Shown piece after piece: positions 1-7,391 of a stretch of DNA of 64,000 nt. Source of the DNA: an uncultured Flavobacteriaceae bacterium (GTDB taxonomy: Bacteria > Bacteroidota > Bacteroidia > Flavobacteriales > Flavobacteriaceae). A program made the position numbers and the translations under genes. The stretch's first letter is position 1. Each line of letters starts with the position of its first letter. Location of the stretch: the NCBI GenBank assembly GCA_947500435.1, contig CANMRV010000011.1, positions 20,843 through 84,842 of the forward strand. The letters are read 5' to 3'. The notes under the pieces were generated by a model. It had not been told where the DNA came from. It did no database searches and saw only the letters and a list, made by a program, of their open reading frames with translations.

Positions 1-142
1 TTAGTTGCATCAAACTACCTTGGTGATCCATATCTAGAATTGCAACTCGTGAAAATTTGCTTAGTGAAATAGACAGAAGAAGCGATATGGTTGACTTTCC
101 TACACCACCTTTTTGATGTGCGCATAAAATGATTTTAGTCAT
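1..142 (-). CDS. ParA-family partition/plasmid ATPase, N-terminus only
   Basis: The first 47 codons of a ParA/Soj/MinD-type ATPase are visible; the rest lies beyond the left edge of the window. The N-terminus carries the deviant Walker A motif KGGVGKST at about residues 11-18 and the Walker A' stretch ILDMDHQGS near residue 40, which together define the ParA family. These proteins move plasmids or integrated elements by ATP-driven binding to DNA, or regulate element replication. It is the most downstream visible gene of a minus-strand run that also holds a DnaC-like ATPase and two HTH proteins, so it most likely belongs to a mobile element and is not the chromosomal parA. The family call is firm; the precise role is inferred. 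Confidence 0.85.
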   Translation of the reverse strand, partial: MTKIILCAHQKGGVGKSTISLLLSISLSKFSRVAILDMDHQGSLMQL

Positions 143-218
143 GATTATTTTAATAAAATTGTTAAAATCTCCATTAGAAAGGAGTTTTCATTTGTGTTGG
201 TTTAGTTCCGCGTTAGCG

Positions 219-270
219 GCAAGAAGTTTTAAGGGTCCCGAGTTTCGAGGTACCTTAAAACACATCTTGC
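219..270. repeat. long imperfect inverted repeat in mobile-element intergenic region
   Basis: Between the parA-like and dnaC-like genes the arm GCAAGA-(2 nt)-TTTTAAGG at 219-234 is complementary to CCTTAAAA-(4 nt)-TCTTGC at 253-270, giving a 14-bp stem with an asymmetric bulge around an 18-nt spacer. A smaller hairpin, CCGC-GTTA-GCGG, sits at 208-219 and shares its last base with the big arm. No T-run follows on either strand, so it does not look like an intrinsic terminator. A structured site in the 200-bp gap of a replication-gene cluster could be a replication, transfer or partition site; that is inference. Confidence 0.5.
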
Positions 271-343
271 TTCAAAAAAGTCGCAAACACTTATAATTAA
301 AGTTTCCATTAAATTTTCGAGGCTAGCTAAAAGAAAAGGGTGT

Positions 344-1048
344 TCATCTTCTGCTTCCGCCAGTTACATTCAAAGGCACCAGGTTGAACATTTCATAAAA
401 GCGATCTTCAACTCTTGTACCGTATCTTTTCTGAATTTCGTCTAGGGTAAGATTACATGTAATATGAGTTTTTATGCCTTTATCTACGAATTGATTGTAA
501 CGAGCTTCAAGTATTCTAATGAATATATCTTCTTTTCCATAAACAAAAATATTCTGGGCAGTGCTTTCCGCTCCTAGTTCATCGAACATAAAATTGCCAT
601 TTGAATAGTTTTTTATTACGGAGTCTTTACTTTTATCTAAGTTGAATTTATTCACTACTTCTTGCGTTTGAATAAAAGGAAACCACAATTGTTTTAGGTT
701 GTATTTTAGAGAAATTCTTTGAATGATTTTAAAACTGGTAGTCTTTCCACTTCCAGAATTACCATAGACAAAAAGCCCTTTGTTCAAATCACCATTATGG
801 TCAATTTCAAACAACGAATTCCTTGAAAAGTACTTGCAGATTTGATTGAAATATTTTTTGTTATCGGCGTCAACTTGGAATTCCCTGTTTCTCTCTTCTT
901 GATAAAACAATCTCGCTTCCTCTGCGAAAATTCTTTTCATTTGGCTTAAATCAATAAATGGATGCGCTTTTAAAACTTTCTCATTGCTGTGGTTTAACCT
1001 CGAAAAGAAATCGTTCAAGACCCTTTTTGCTGGAATAGATTTACTCAT
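344..1048 (-). CDS. DnaC-like AAA+ ATP-binding protein of a mobile element
   Basis: This 234-residue P-loop ATPase has Walker A GNSGSGKTT at residues 96-104 and Walker B FMFDELG at 153-159, with a C-terminal 'THITCNL' segment and an arginine-rich end (RYGTRVEDRF) resembling sensor/arginine-finger regions. This arrangement is typical of DnaC/IstB-like helicase loaders carried by plasmids and integrated elements, which bring the replicative helicase to an origin. It follows the HTH gene 1058-1513 after only 9 nt, so the two are probably co-transcribed and may work together as initiator and loader. The protein is shorter than chromosomal DnaA and has no DnaA-type DNA-binding domain. The ATPase call is firm; the helicase-loader role comes from family resemblance and context. 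Confidence 0.75.
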   Translation of the reverse strand: MSKSIPAKRVLNDFFSRLNHSNEKVLKAHPFIDLSQMKRIFAEEARLFYQEERNREFQVDADNKKYFNQICKYFSRNSLFEIDHNGDLNKGLFVYGNSGSGKTTSFKIIQRISLKYNLKQLWFPFIQTQEVVNKFNLDKSKDSVIKNYSNGNFMFDELGAESTAQNIFVYGKEDIFIRILEARYNQFVDKGIKTHITCNLTLDEIQKRYGTRVEDRFYEMFNLVPLNVTGGSRR

Positions 1049-1057
1049 TTTTCTTTT

Positions 1058-1513
1058 TTATTTTAGGGGCAATCGATTACTTTTTGTCACACCTAATTCT
1101 TTTTTTTCTTTTAAAGAATAATCTTGTTTTATAAATGGTTTTATATGTTGGACATTTTCGTCATGGCTGCCTAGACAATTTTGTCTAGGCTGAATAGAAG
1201 CTTGTGTCATGGCTGCTTCGCCTGTTGTAAAGTTTATAATCATACAACTTCTTAAGTACCTTTTTCTGCCGTCGAAGCCATATTCTTCAATCCAACCAAT
1301 TTCCTTTAATTGAGTCAAATACCGAGAAACTTGGCGTTCCGATATTTGAAGAAACTTGGCCATATATTCATTCGACATATAGCACTCTTTTCCGTTAGCA
1401 GTAAAACTGTGAATTTCAACCGCAAGAATTTTTGCAGGCCACTTCATATCGGTATTTAGATAAATTACCTTAGGAATAAATACGCCTGTAAACTGTCTTA
1501 AATTTTTTTCCAT
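1058..1513 (-). CDS. winged-helix/HTH replication-initiator-like protein
   Basis: This 151-residue protein has an N-terminal helix-turn-helix domain at about residues 25-90. It contains the stretch MSNEYMAKFLQISERQVSRY, which reads as positioning plus recognition helices, followed by a wing (WIEEYGFDGRKRYL). Such domains occur in phage and plasmid replication proteins of the HTH_36 type. The C-terminal 60 residues are polar and low in complexity, with no catalytic motif. It sits upstream of and close to the DnaC-like gene and downstream of an excisionase-like gene, which supports a role in element replication or its control. Whether it initiates replication or only regulates transcription cannot be told from sequence alone. 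Confidence 0.65.
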   Translation of the reverse strand: MEKNLRQFTGVFIPKVIYLNTDMKWPAKILAVEIHSFTANGKECYMSNEYMAKFLQISERQVSRYLTQLKEIGWIEEYGFDGRKRYLRSCMIINFTTGEAAMTQASIQPRQNCLGSHDENVQHIKPFIKQDYSLKEKKELGVTKSNRLPLK

Positions 1514-1600
1514 TTTTAACGCGCAGGTAATTATATCAATCCAATTAATGATTTACGTCTTAGTTCTAATTGAACAATACAAGACAAAGTGTTCTCTACA

Positions 1601-1894
1601 CTAGGCTTTTTTATTCTTAAATAAGTGATTGTTTACCAAGCTATCGACTTCTTGGTTTGATGGAGAGCTATTACTTAGTAGCCATTCTTCGATTTTTAGC
1701 CTATCAAAGAAAAGTGATCCTCGTGTAGGCTTAGTGAAGGGAATAAGGTTTAAGGAGGTCAAGCGGTAAATGTTCTTATCACTCCACCCAGTATACGCCA
1801 TGAGATCCTTCAGATTAAAAACTCTTTTTTGAGCTAGTAAAGAATCCTTGAAAATTAACTTCAGCTCTTCAGCTGTAATAGATAGTTTACTCAT
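1601..1894 (-). CDS. excisionase-like / MerR-type HTH DNA-binding protein
   Basis: A 97-residue protein whose middle (about residues 24-75) reads as the short winged HTH found in excisionases and in Bacteroidota element regulators (HTH_17): FNLKDLMAYTGWSDKNIYRL, then a basic turn and FFDRLKIEEWLL. Proteins of this size bind DNA near attachment sites or control element genes. It is the first gene of the minus-strand group 1894 to 1 and is followed by the replication-type HTH gene after about 90 nt. No recombinase is present in the window, so an excisionase role is inferred from fold type and position near the tRNA boundary. Confidence 0.65.
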   Translation of the reverse strand: MSKLSITAEELKLIFKDSLLAQKRVFNLKDLMAYTGWSDKNIYRLTSLNLIPFTKPTRGSLFFDRLKIEEWLLSNSSPSNQEVDSLVNNHLFKNKKA

Positions 1895-2000
1895 TCTAAA
1901 ATATTTTGATTATTAACTAGAGTAAACGACGTCGTTTATGTATTTGAATTCTCTTCGAATCTATTCTAACGAGTTCTTTTTTATTTTCAAATGATTAGTT

Positions 2001-2741
2001 CTAAACGTTTTTATCGATTAAACGCCTGATATAATCGTCAAACTGCAAAAGATTCTCATGAAAATAGTATTCTTCATTTTTCTTGTTGCGACTATTTTTT
2101 GCGGTATTAAATGAATCAATTTTCATATAAGAACCATCTTTTGTTTTAAATAGCTTTTTTCTAACTACTAATGAAGGAGAAAAAGAACTAGAATATCTAC
2201 TTAGAATATCAAAAATCAAACCCGTTTGGCTTAGGGTAATATTCCACTGCACATAATCTTTATGTCCAAAATCCGACATAAAGACTTTTTGGAATGACTC
2301 AAAGGATGTTTTTGATTCGAGAAATTCAAAATCAATCATTTTGTCAAAAATTCCTTTTAATTGCCCCACAGTAAAATTAAAGCCCAAATTAGTATATAGT
2401 TGTTTTCTCTCTTTTCGAACACCTATTCTAATCATAAACTCATCGGAGAAATCAATTTTAGGATCTTTGCTGATTTTGTGAAGTGCAAATGAGCAAAAGA
2501 ATGTGCTAGCAAGAAAAATGAGGAAAAATAAAAGTGAAATGAAAATATTTTCAACATAATATATAAGACCCACACAATAAAGGCCTAAAACTATACTAGT
2601 TCCGTTATAATAAAACTTTAAACCGATACTATCTCTATTATATGGCTTGGAATTAAATATTAATATTTCCAACTTTAAAGCCCTTCGAATAATTTCTGTA
2701 AAAAGATTATCTAATCGTCTATGGTCTATCATTATTCCCAA
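2001..2741 (-). CDS. hypothetical membrane protein at mobile-element boundary
   Basis: I do not recognise this 246-residue protein. It has a soluble N-terminal 45 residues, two adjacent hydrophobic segments at about residues 50-69 and 68-92 that look like a membrane hairpin, and a hydrophilic 150-residue C-terminal part rich in Phe, Lys and Ser. No enzymatic motif is evident. It is the gene nearest the tRNA 3' end and the presumed attachment site, and it has the same orientation as the other element genes. Accessory genes near element ends are often of this kind. It could take part in entry exclusion, defence or nothing essential; no function is assigned. Confidence 0.5.
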   Translation of the reverse strand: MGIMIDHRRLDNLFTEIIRRALKLEILIFNSKPYNRDSIGLKFYYNGTSIVLGLYCVGLIYYVENIFISLLFFLIFLASTFFCSFALHKISKDPKIDFSDEFMIRIGVRKERKQLYTNLGFNFTVGQLKGIFDKMIDFEFLESKTSFESFQKVFMSDFGHKDYVQWNITLSQTGLIFDILSRYSSSFSPSLVVRKKLFKTKDGSYMKIDSFNTAKNSRNKKNEEYYFHENLLQFDDYIRRLIDKNV

Positions 2742-2786
2742 TTTTTCTATAAATTAGTTATAATTAGAACTAAATAAAAATCAATT

Positions 2787-2805
2787 GTTCGACCTATGTT
2801 CGACC
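2787..2805. repeat. two direct copies of GTTCGACC with 11-bp period
   Basis: GTTCGACC occurs at 2787-2794 and again at 2798-2805, one helical turn apart, about 55 bp beyond the 3' end of the CAU tRNA on the element side. Short direct repeats in helical phase beside a tRNA attachment site are the kind of arm sites bound by tyrosine recombinases or excisionases. This role is inferred from position alone. Confidence 0.4.
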
Positions 2806-2814
2806 CACCAAAAA

Positions 2815-2846
2815 CAAAAAAGCCTCTCGATTTCTCGAAAGGCTTA
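2815..2846 (-). terminator. intrinsic terminator after the CAU-anticodon tRNA
   Basis: Read on the minus strand, AAGCCT pairs with AGGCTT and an inner TCGA pairs with TCGA with one mismatch between the two helices. The hairpin is followed at once by a run of six T. It begins about 13 nt after the tRNA end and is well placed to end the tRNA transcript. Confidence 0.75.
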
Positions 2847-2858
2847 TGTTTATTAATG

Positions 2859-2932
2859 TGGTCCCACATGGGCTCGAACCATGGACCCCCTGATTATGAG
2901 TCAGGTGCTCTAACCAGCTGAGCTATAGGACC
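2859..2932 (-). tRNA. tRNA with CAU anticodon (Met elongator likely, Ile2 possible)
   Basis: A full cloverleaf is readable on the minus strand. The 7-bp acceptor stem is GGTCCTA/TGGGACC with one G-T pair; the D arm is GCTC...GAGC; the anticodon stem is CCTGA/TCAGG with loop CTCATAA and anticodon CAT; the variable loop is GGGTC-like; the T arm is CATGG-TTCGAGC-CCATG. The discriminator base is A and no CCA is encoded. A CAT anticodon fits elongator Met or the lysidine-modified Ile2 tRNA; the variable loop looks more like Met. The mobile-element genes lie directly on its 3' side, so it is a probable integration target. Confidence 0.93.
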
Positions 2933-2945
2933 GAAAATCGGACTG

Positions 2946-2976
2946 CAATATTACCACTTATTTTTCATCGTTGCAA
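2946..2976 (-). promoter_or_regulatory. promoter of the CAU-anticodon tRNA
   Basis: On the minus strand a -7 box TAATATTG (one mismatch to TAnnTTTG) lies at 2953-2946, and a TTG -33 element lies at 2976-2974, separated by 20 nt. The -7 box ends 13 nt before the tRNA 5' end. Spacing and sequence match the Bacteroidota housekeeping sigma pattern. Confidence 0.55.
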
Positions 2977-3002
2977 GCAAAAACAAACTACGATTTCTTT
3001 TG

Positions 3003-3443
3003 CTAATCCTTTATTTCTTGGCATAATTCAACCAATACGCCATTCGCGGTCTTTGGGTGGATAAACGCAACCAACTTATTGTCCGCTCCTTTTTTTGGAG
3101 TGTCATTCAAAACTTTGAACCCCTCATTTTTTAAACGTGCTATTTCTTCCACAATATCATCGACCTCAAAGGCAATATGATGTATGCCTTCTCCCTTTTT
3201 TTCAATATACTTTGCTATTGGACTATCTTTATCGCTTGCTTCTAAAAGCTCAATTTTATTAGGTCCAGATTTGAAAAAGGAAGTTTTGACACCTTCAGAA
3301 AGCACATCTTCAATTTTATAATTCGGTACGCCTAACAACTTTTCAAACAATTCGTTCGAAGCCTCCAAGTCTTTAACCGCAATGCCGATATGCTCTATTT
3401 TGTTCACTTGTGCTGAATTTATTTCGGCATCCATATTTACCAT
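3003..3443 (-). CDS. mce: methylmalonyl-CoA epimerase
   Basis: The enzyme interconverts (2R)- and (2S)-methylmalonyl-CoA and links methylmalonyl-CoA mutase to propionyl-CoA metabolism. The 146-residue protein is a single VOC (glyoxalase-fold) unit of two repeats. HIGIAVKDL near residues 18-26 starts the first, with the metal-binding His; HHIAFEVDDI starts the second, with another metal His; ELCQE supplies the C-terminal Glu. Length and motifs match the family. The start at 3443 fits a -7 box at 3466-3459 with a leader of about 10 nt, though an internal Met three codons later is also possible. It is divergent from rbfA. Confidence 0.92.
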   Translation of the reverse strand: MVNMDAEINSAQVNKIEHIGIAVKDLEASNELFEKLLGVPNYKIEDVLSEGVKTSFFKSGPNKIELLEASDKDSPIAKYIEKKGEGIHHIAFEVDDIVEEIARLKNEGFKVLNDTPKKGADNKLVAFIHPKTANGVLVELCQEIKD

Positions 3444-3458
3444 AGATGCTTATTAATA

Positions 3459-3488
3459 CAAAAATACACAGTATTCTCCGTATTTTTG
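3459..3488. promoter_or_regulatory. back-to-back -7 boxes for mce and rbfA
   Basis: A perfect TATTTTTG (TAnnTTTG) lies on the minus strand at 3466-3459 facing mce, and another on the plus strand at 3481-3488 facing rbfA. The rbfA box ends only 4 nt before its ATG at 3493, so the rbfA transcript would be leaderless or almost so. No good TTTG -33 element is visible for either. Confidence 0.55.
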
Positions 3489-3492
3489 CCCC

Positions 3493-3885
3493 ATGGAAAC
3501 ACAACGGCAGAAAAAAATTGCGGGGGTCATTCAGAAAGATATCGTCGATATTTTACAACGAGCAGCTATTGATGGTGGATTGAAAGGTGTCCTTATTTCC
3601 GTATCTAAAGTAGCGGTTACGACTGACCTTTCAATTGCCAAAGTGTATGTCAGTATTTTTCCCGCTAAAGATGCAAAAGAGCTTCTAGAAGGTATTCAAT
3701 CGAACCAGCCTTTGATAAAACATGAATTGTCACAGCGCACACGAAATCAATTGCGTCGTGTACCTGAGCTCCTGTTTTTCCTAGACGACTCGTTGGACTA
3801 TATTGAGAACATTGAAAAGTCACTCAAGGGAGAAGAAAATCCTGTGAAAAATCCTGATTTATTGGAGAAAAGAAAGAAGTCCTAA
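3493..3885 (+). CDS. rbfA: 30S ribosome-binding factor A
   Basis: RbfA binds the 30S subunit late in assembly, near the 5' helix of 16S rRNA, and is needed for 16S maturation and cold adaptation. The 130-residue protein shows the family's opening pattern METQRQKKIAGVIQKDIVDI and the KH-like core with AKVYVSIFP, followed by RNQLRRVPELLFFLDDSLDY, the typical late motif. Length matches bacterial RbfA. It is followed after one base by an FtsX-type permease gene, so the two form an operon. The -7 box only 4 nt upstream suggests a near-leaderless message. Confidence 0.95.
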   Translation: METQRQKKIAGVIQKDIVDILQRAAIDGGLKGVLISVSKVAVTTDLSIAKVYVSIFPAKDAKELLEGIQSNQPLIKHELSQRTRNQLRRVPELLFFLDDSLDYIENIEKSLKGEENPVKNPDLLEKRKKS

Positions 3886-3886
3886 T

Positions 3887-5101
3887 TTGAACTTTCCCTT
3901 TTACATAGCGAAACGGTATGTGCGCTCAAAGAGCACTCAAAACGCCGTGAACGTTATCAATTTTATCACCTTTCTGGTAATTGTAATTGGCTCGGCTGCC
4001 TTGTTTATTGTGCTTTCGGGATTCGCCGGATTAAAAACATTTAGCCTTTCGTTTACAAATGCTTTTGATCCAGAATTGAAAGCGATTCCCGCAACAGGAA
4101 AGTTTTTTTCCATTTCCCCAGAACAAGAACAGCAACTTTCTGAGATAACCGGAGTAGCAATTTTTTCCAAGGAAATCGAGGAGAGGGTTTATTTAAGACA
4201 TCGGGAACAAGCAGATATTGCCAGTATCAAGGGAGTGGATATAAATTACACTAAAACCACAGGAATTGACAGTACACTCTATTTTGGAGAATGGAATATT
4301 AATGAACAACAAGGTATTGCCGGTATTGGTATTATCAATAAATTAGGTATAACCATTAACCAGGTTCGAAATCCGTTGCGTATTTTGGCGCCAAAACCAG
4401 GTAAAGGATCAATCTCAATACAGTCACCAGCAGCTGCCGCCGAACTGTATAACGAGTTGCCCTTGGTCATTAGTGGTGTCTTTCAAGTGGAAGAAAATCT
4501 CGATAATAAATATATTTTTATTAATCTAGAATTGGCACAAGCTCTACTGGAGAAAAATACCTCTCAAGTATCTGGAATAAATTTTAAACTAAACCCTGAG
4601 GTCAATGAATTGGCCGTTCGCGAAAAAATAAGGAGTGTCTTTGGAAAGGCTACAATTATAAAAAGTAGAGAAGAATTGAATGGTACGCTTTACCGAATGC
4701 TGAACACGGAGCAAGTGGCCACCTATCTCATTTTCACCCTGGTTTTGATTATAGCATTATTCAATGTTGTGGGCGCTATTATCATGATGATTCTAGATAA
4801 GCAACAGAATTCCAAAACCTTATATAATTTAGGGGTAACAGTTAAAGAACTACGTCATATTTACTTTGTGCAAGGCATATTGGTAACAACATCAGGCGGA
4901 ATAATAGGAGTGTTAATAGGCTCGCTTCTTATCGGTTCACAACTACTTTTGGGTTGGGTAAAAATTGGCTCCATAGATTATCCCGTTGAACTTAGCCTTT
5001 TAAATGTGCTCATTGTGCTGGCTACTATCATGGTTCTAGGAATAATAGCTTCGAAAATTGCCAGTAGTAGAATTAATACAAAGTTGGTTTCTGCTGCTTA
5101 A
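3887..5101 (+). CDS. FtsX/LolC-LolE-type ABC transporter permease (TTG start)
   Basis: This inner-membrane permease of 404 residues belongs to the MacB/FtsX class that includes the lipoprotein-releasing LolC/E proteins. It opens with FYIAKRYVRSKSTQNAVNVI, typical of LolC/E. One membrane segment lies at about residues 20-45, then a periplasmic domain of roughly 220 residues, then three membrane segments between about 275 and 395. The start is TTG at 3887, one base after the rbfA stop; no in-frame ATG precedes the conserved FYIAKR stretch, so the TTG start is well supported. No LolD-type ATPase gene is adjacent, so the partner must be encoded elsewhere. The last 4 nt overlap tail-to-tail with dusB. 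Confidence 0.85.
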   Translation: MNFPFYIAKRYVRSKSTQNAVNVINFITFLVIVIGSAALFIVLSGFAGLKTFSLSFTNAFDPELKAIPATGKFFSISPEQEQQLSEITGVAIFSKEIEERVYLRHREQADIASIKGVDINYTKTTGIDSTLYFGEWNINEQQGIAGIGIINKLGITINQVRNPLRILAPKPGKGSISIQSPAAAAELYNELPLVISGVFQVEENLDNKYIFINLELAQALLEKNTSQVSGINFKLNPEVNELAVREKIRSVFGKATIIKSREELNGTLYRMLNTEQVATYLIFTLVLIIALFNVVGAIIMMILDKQQNSKTLYNLGVTVKELRHIYFVQGILVTTSGGIIGVLIGSLLIGSQLLLGWVKIGSIDYPVELSLLNVLIVLATIMVLGIIASKIASSRINTKLVSAA

Positions 5102-6120
5102 TTTGCAAATTCATAATCTCCAAACCTCTCTAAAACCTCATCAAAAGCCGCAAAAACATCTACCGAGTCGTCGCTGGTTACCATTTTCATGCGATAGGGT
5201 TTAAAATCAGGAATACCTTTAAAGTAGTTGGTATAATGTCTACGCGTTTCAAAAACACCTAGTTTTTCGCCTTTCCAATCAATAGCCATTTGCAAATGTC
5301 TTCTAGCAGCATCTACGCGCTCTTCCATGGTGGGAGGGGCCAAATGTGTTCCGGTTTCAAAAAAGTATTTTACTTCTTTAAAAAACCAAGGATAGCCGAT
5401 ACTTGCCCTTCCAATCATAGCCCCGTCAAGGCCATATTCATCACGCATTTTCATGGCAGCTTCCGGACTGTCAATATCTCCATTCCCAAAAACTGGAATA
5501 TGCATTCTGGGATTATTTTTAACTTCAGCGATGGGTTTCCAATTTGCATTTCCCTTATACATTTGAGCTCTTGTGCGACCATGAATCGCAATGGATTGAC
5601 AACCTACATCTTGCAAACGTTCCGCAACCTCAACAATTTTTATTGAATTTTCATCCCACCCCAAACGTGTTTTTACTGTTACTGGAAGTTTGGTATGTTC
5701 CACCATTGCCTTGGTTAAGGAAACCATCAAATCGATGTCTTTCAAAATTCCAGCTCCAGCACCTTTAGATACCACTTTCTTAACAGGGCAACCAAAATTA
5801 ATATCGATGATATCAGGCTTTGAAGCTTCCACAATTTCTACCGACCGTAGCATGGAATCTAAATTCGCTCCAAAAATCTGAATGCCTACCGGGCGTTCCT
5901 TTTCATAGATATCTAATTTCATAACGCTTTTAGCGGCATCACGAATCAACCCTTCAGAGGAGATGAATTCCGTGTAAACGACATCTGCTCCTTGTTCTTT
6001 GCACAAAGCACGAAAAGGTGGGTCACTTACATCTTCCATCGGCGCAAGCAACAATGGAAAATCAGGTAATTGTATGTCTCCTATTTTTGGCATTTCTATC
6101 CAATCATTTTTGGGCGGCAA
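5098..6120 (-). CDS. dusB: tRNA-dihydrouridine synthase B
   Basis: DusB is an FMN enzyme that reduces uridine to dihydrouridine in the D-loop of tRNAs using NADPH. The 340-residue sequence has the TIM-barrel start LLLAPMEDVSDPPFR, the FMN/substrate stretch INFGCPVKKVVSKGAGAGIL with the catalytic Cys, TVKTRLGW, AIHGRTRAQMYKG and the phosphate-binding NGDIDSPE region. These are diagnostic for Dus, and the C-terminal helical domain is present. Length is normal. It overlaps the end of the convergent permease gene by 4 nt and lies 12 nt downstream of the M28 peptidase stop codon region, in the same direction, so it may be co-transcribed with it. Confidence 0.93.
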   Translation of the reverse strand: MPPKNDWIEMPKIGDIQLPDFPLLLAPMEDVSDPPFRALCKEQGADVVYTEFISSEGLIRDAAKSVMKLDIYEKERPVGIQIFGANLDSMLRSVEIVEASKPDIIDINFGCPVKKVVSKGAGAGILKDIDLMVSLTKAMVEHTKLPVTVKTRLGWDENSIKIVEVAERLQDVGCQSIAIHGRTRAQMYKGNANWKPIAEVKNNPRMHIPVFGNGDIDSPEAAMKMRDEYGLDGAMIGRASIGYPWFFKEVKYFFETGTHLAPPTMEERVDAARRHLQMAIDWKGEKLGVFETRRHYTNYFKGIPDFKPYRMKMVTSDDSVDVFAAFDEVLERFGDYEFAN

Positions 6121-6132
6121 ATTTACGGAATT

Positions 6133-7356
6133 TTAAAACTTCACCCCAACTTCAATTTGCTCTCCCTTGCGGTCAACAATAACTTTTGTAGTGTTTCCTT
6201 CTTCAAATGCAGAAAGTGCCCGCATATAACTCATCATATCCACCACTGTACTATCCCCTAATTGAATGACCACATCGCCTTTTTGTAAGCCTGCTTTTTG
6301 AGCCGGTTTATCTTCGCTAATACCATCAATACGCATTCCTTTTCCGTCAAATAAATAGTCGGGTACGACGCCTAAGGCTACTTTAAAACGGGGGACTTCC
6401 TCACTTTCATTTTTCGTCTTCTTAAAAATTAGTTTCGGACTGTCGTCCAATTCTCTTATGATTTGATAAATGTAGTTTGAAATTAGTTCCATTCCCTCAT
6501 AATTCAACTTTTCAGAATCATCAGTCGGTTTATGGTAATCTTCATGCTGACCGGTGAAAAAGTGCAAAACAGGAATATCCTGTAAATAAAACGAAGTATG
6601 GTCGCTTGGTCCAACGCCCGATTCTTGCAAAACCAATTTAAATTCCGAATTTGAGCTGTTCAAAACCTGAGGCCAAATCGGTGTCGTTCCTGTTCCACTA
6701 ATGGATAAGGTTTTGTCTTCGCGGAGTCTTCCTACCATATCCATATTAATCATATAGTTTGTTTGCGATAAATCGATAGTTGGGTTTTTGGTAAAGTAAT
6801 TGCTGCCCAACAAGCCCATTTCTTCACCTGAAAAAGCCATTAAAAGATAATTGTTTCCACTCAAAGAGTCTTTTAATTTTTGTGCTAGTTGTAGCATCAC
6901 GCTAACTCCACTTGCATTATCATCTGCACCATTATGTATTGCTTCTCCTTCTCTATAAAGCGAACCTTCACCACCCATTCCCAAGTGGTCGTAGTGCGCT
7001 CCAATAATTATGGTCTTTTCAACTTGATTGTCGATGTAGCCAAGAACGTTCGTTCCTGTTATTGTGCTATCTCCAGCTGTAAATTGAACCTCTGAATGCG
7101 GGTCGGTTTTAGGTTTAAAGGTAAAGGTCTGAAAATAGGTACCTGCATTTCCTTTGGCTTGCAATCCCAAATCTTGCATTCGTTTTTGAATGTATTCTGC
7201 AGCAATGAGTTCTTCGGATGTTCCTGTTTCGCGACCTGCCAAACTATCACTTGCTAAAAAAGCAACATCCTCTTGAAGAGAAATCCATTTCCGCTTTTCT
7301 GTTTTACAGGAAAGTATTGCAAGCAAAAACAGGGATAGGAAAATATTTTTCATCAT
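6133..7356 (-). CDS. secreted M28 zinc aminopeptidase with C-terminal PDZ domain
   Basis: This 407-residue exported peptidase has an N-terminal lipoprotein signal (lipobox-like LAILSC near residue 17). Its M28 catalytic core carries the two-zinc ligand set: GAHYDHLG, ADDNASGV, SGEEMGLLGS, DMVGR and GPSDHTSFY. Residues about 325-405 form a PDZ domain (GISEDKPAQKAGLQKGDVV), which probably binds peptide ends or positions substrates. Such proteins act on the cell surface or in the periplasm to trim peptides. It is divergent from the PD40 lipoprotein gene, with 35 bp between their starts, and upstream of dusB. Confidence 0.9.
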   Translation of the reverse strand: MMKNIFLSLFLLAILSCKTEKRKWISLQEDVAFLASDSLAGRETGTSEELIAAEYIQKRMQDLGLQAKGNAGTYFQTFTFKPKTDPHSEVQFTAGDSTITGTNVLGYIDNQVEKTIIIGAHYDHLGMGGEGSLYREGEAIHNGADDNASGVSVMLQLAQKLKDSLSGNNYLLMAFSGEEMGLLGSNYFTKNPTIDLSQTNYMINMDMVGRLREDKTLSISGTGTTPIWPQVLNSSNSEFKLVLQESGVGPSDHTSFYLQDIPVLHFFTGQHEDYHKPTDDSEKLNYEGMELISNYIYQIIRELDDSPKLIFKKTKNESEEVPRFKVALGVVPDYLFDGKGMRIDGISEDKPAQKAGLQKGDVVIQLGDSTVVDMMSYMRALSAFEEGNTTKVIVDRKGEQIEVGVKF

Positions 7357-7365
7357 TTTTGAATA

Positions 7366-7373
7366 TAGCTTTG
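7366..7373 (+). promoter_or_regulatory. -7 box of the PD40/Lgt-like/radical SAM operon
   Basis: TAGCTTTG matches TAnnTTTG exactly and ends 18 nt before the ATG at 7392. It lies inside the 35-bp divergent gap. No clear -33 TTTG is visible. It argues for the start at 7392, since a longer reading frame beginning at 7218 would start inside the M28 gene and upstream of this promoter. Confidence 0.5.
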
Positions 7374-7391
7374 TGCAAAATTAAGCATCCT

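Noticed and set aside
7218..7391. Longer start for the PD40 lipoprotein at 7218
   Set aside because: It would begin inside the M28 gene and upstream of the -7 box at 7366, and would bury the lipoprotein signal.
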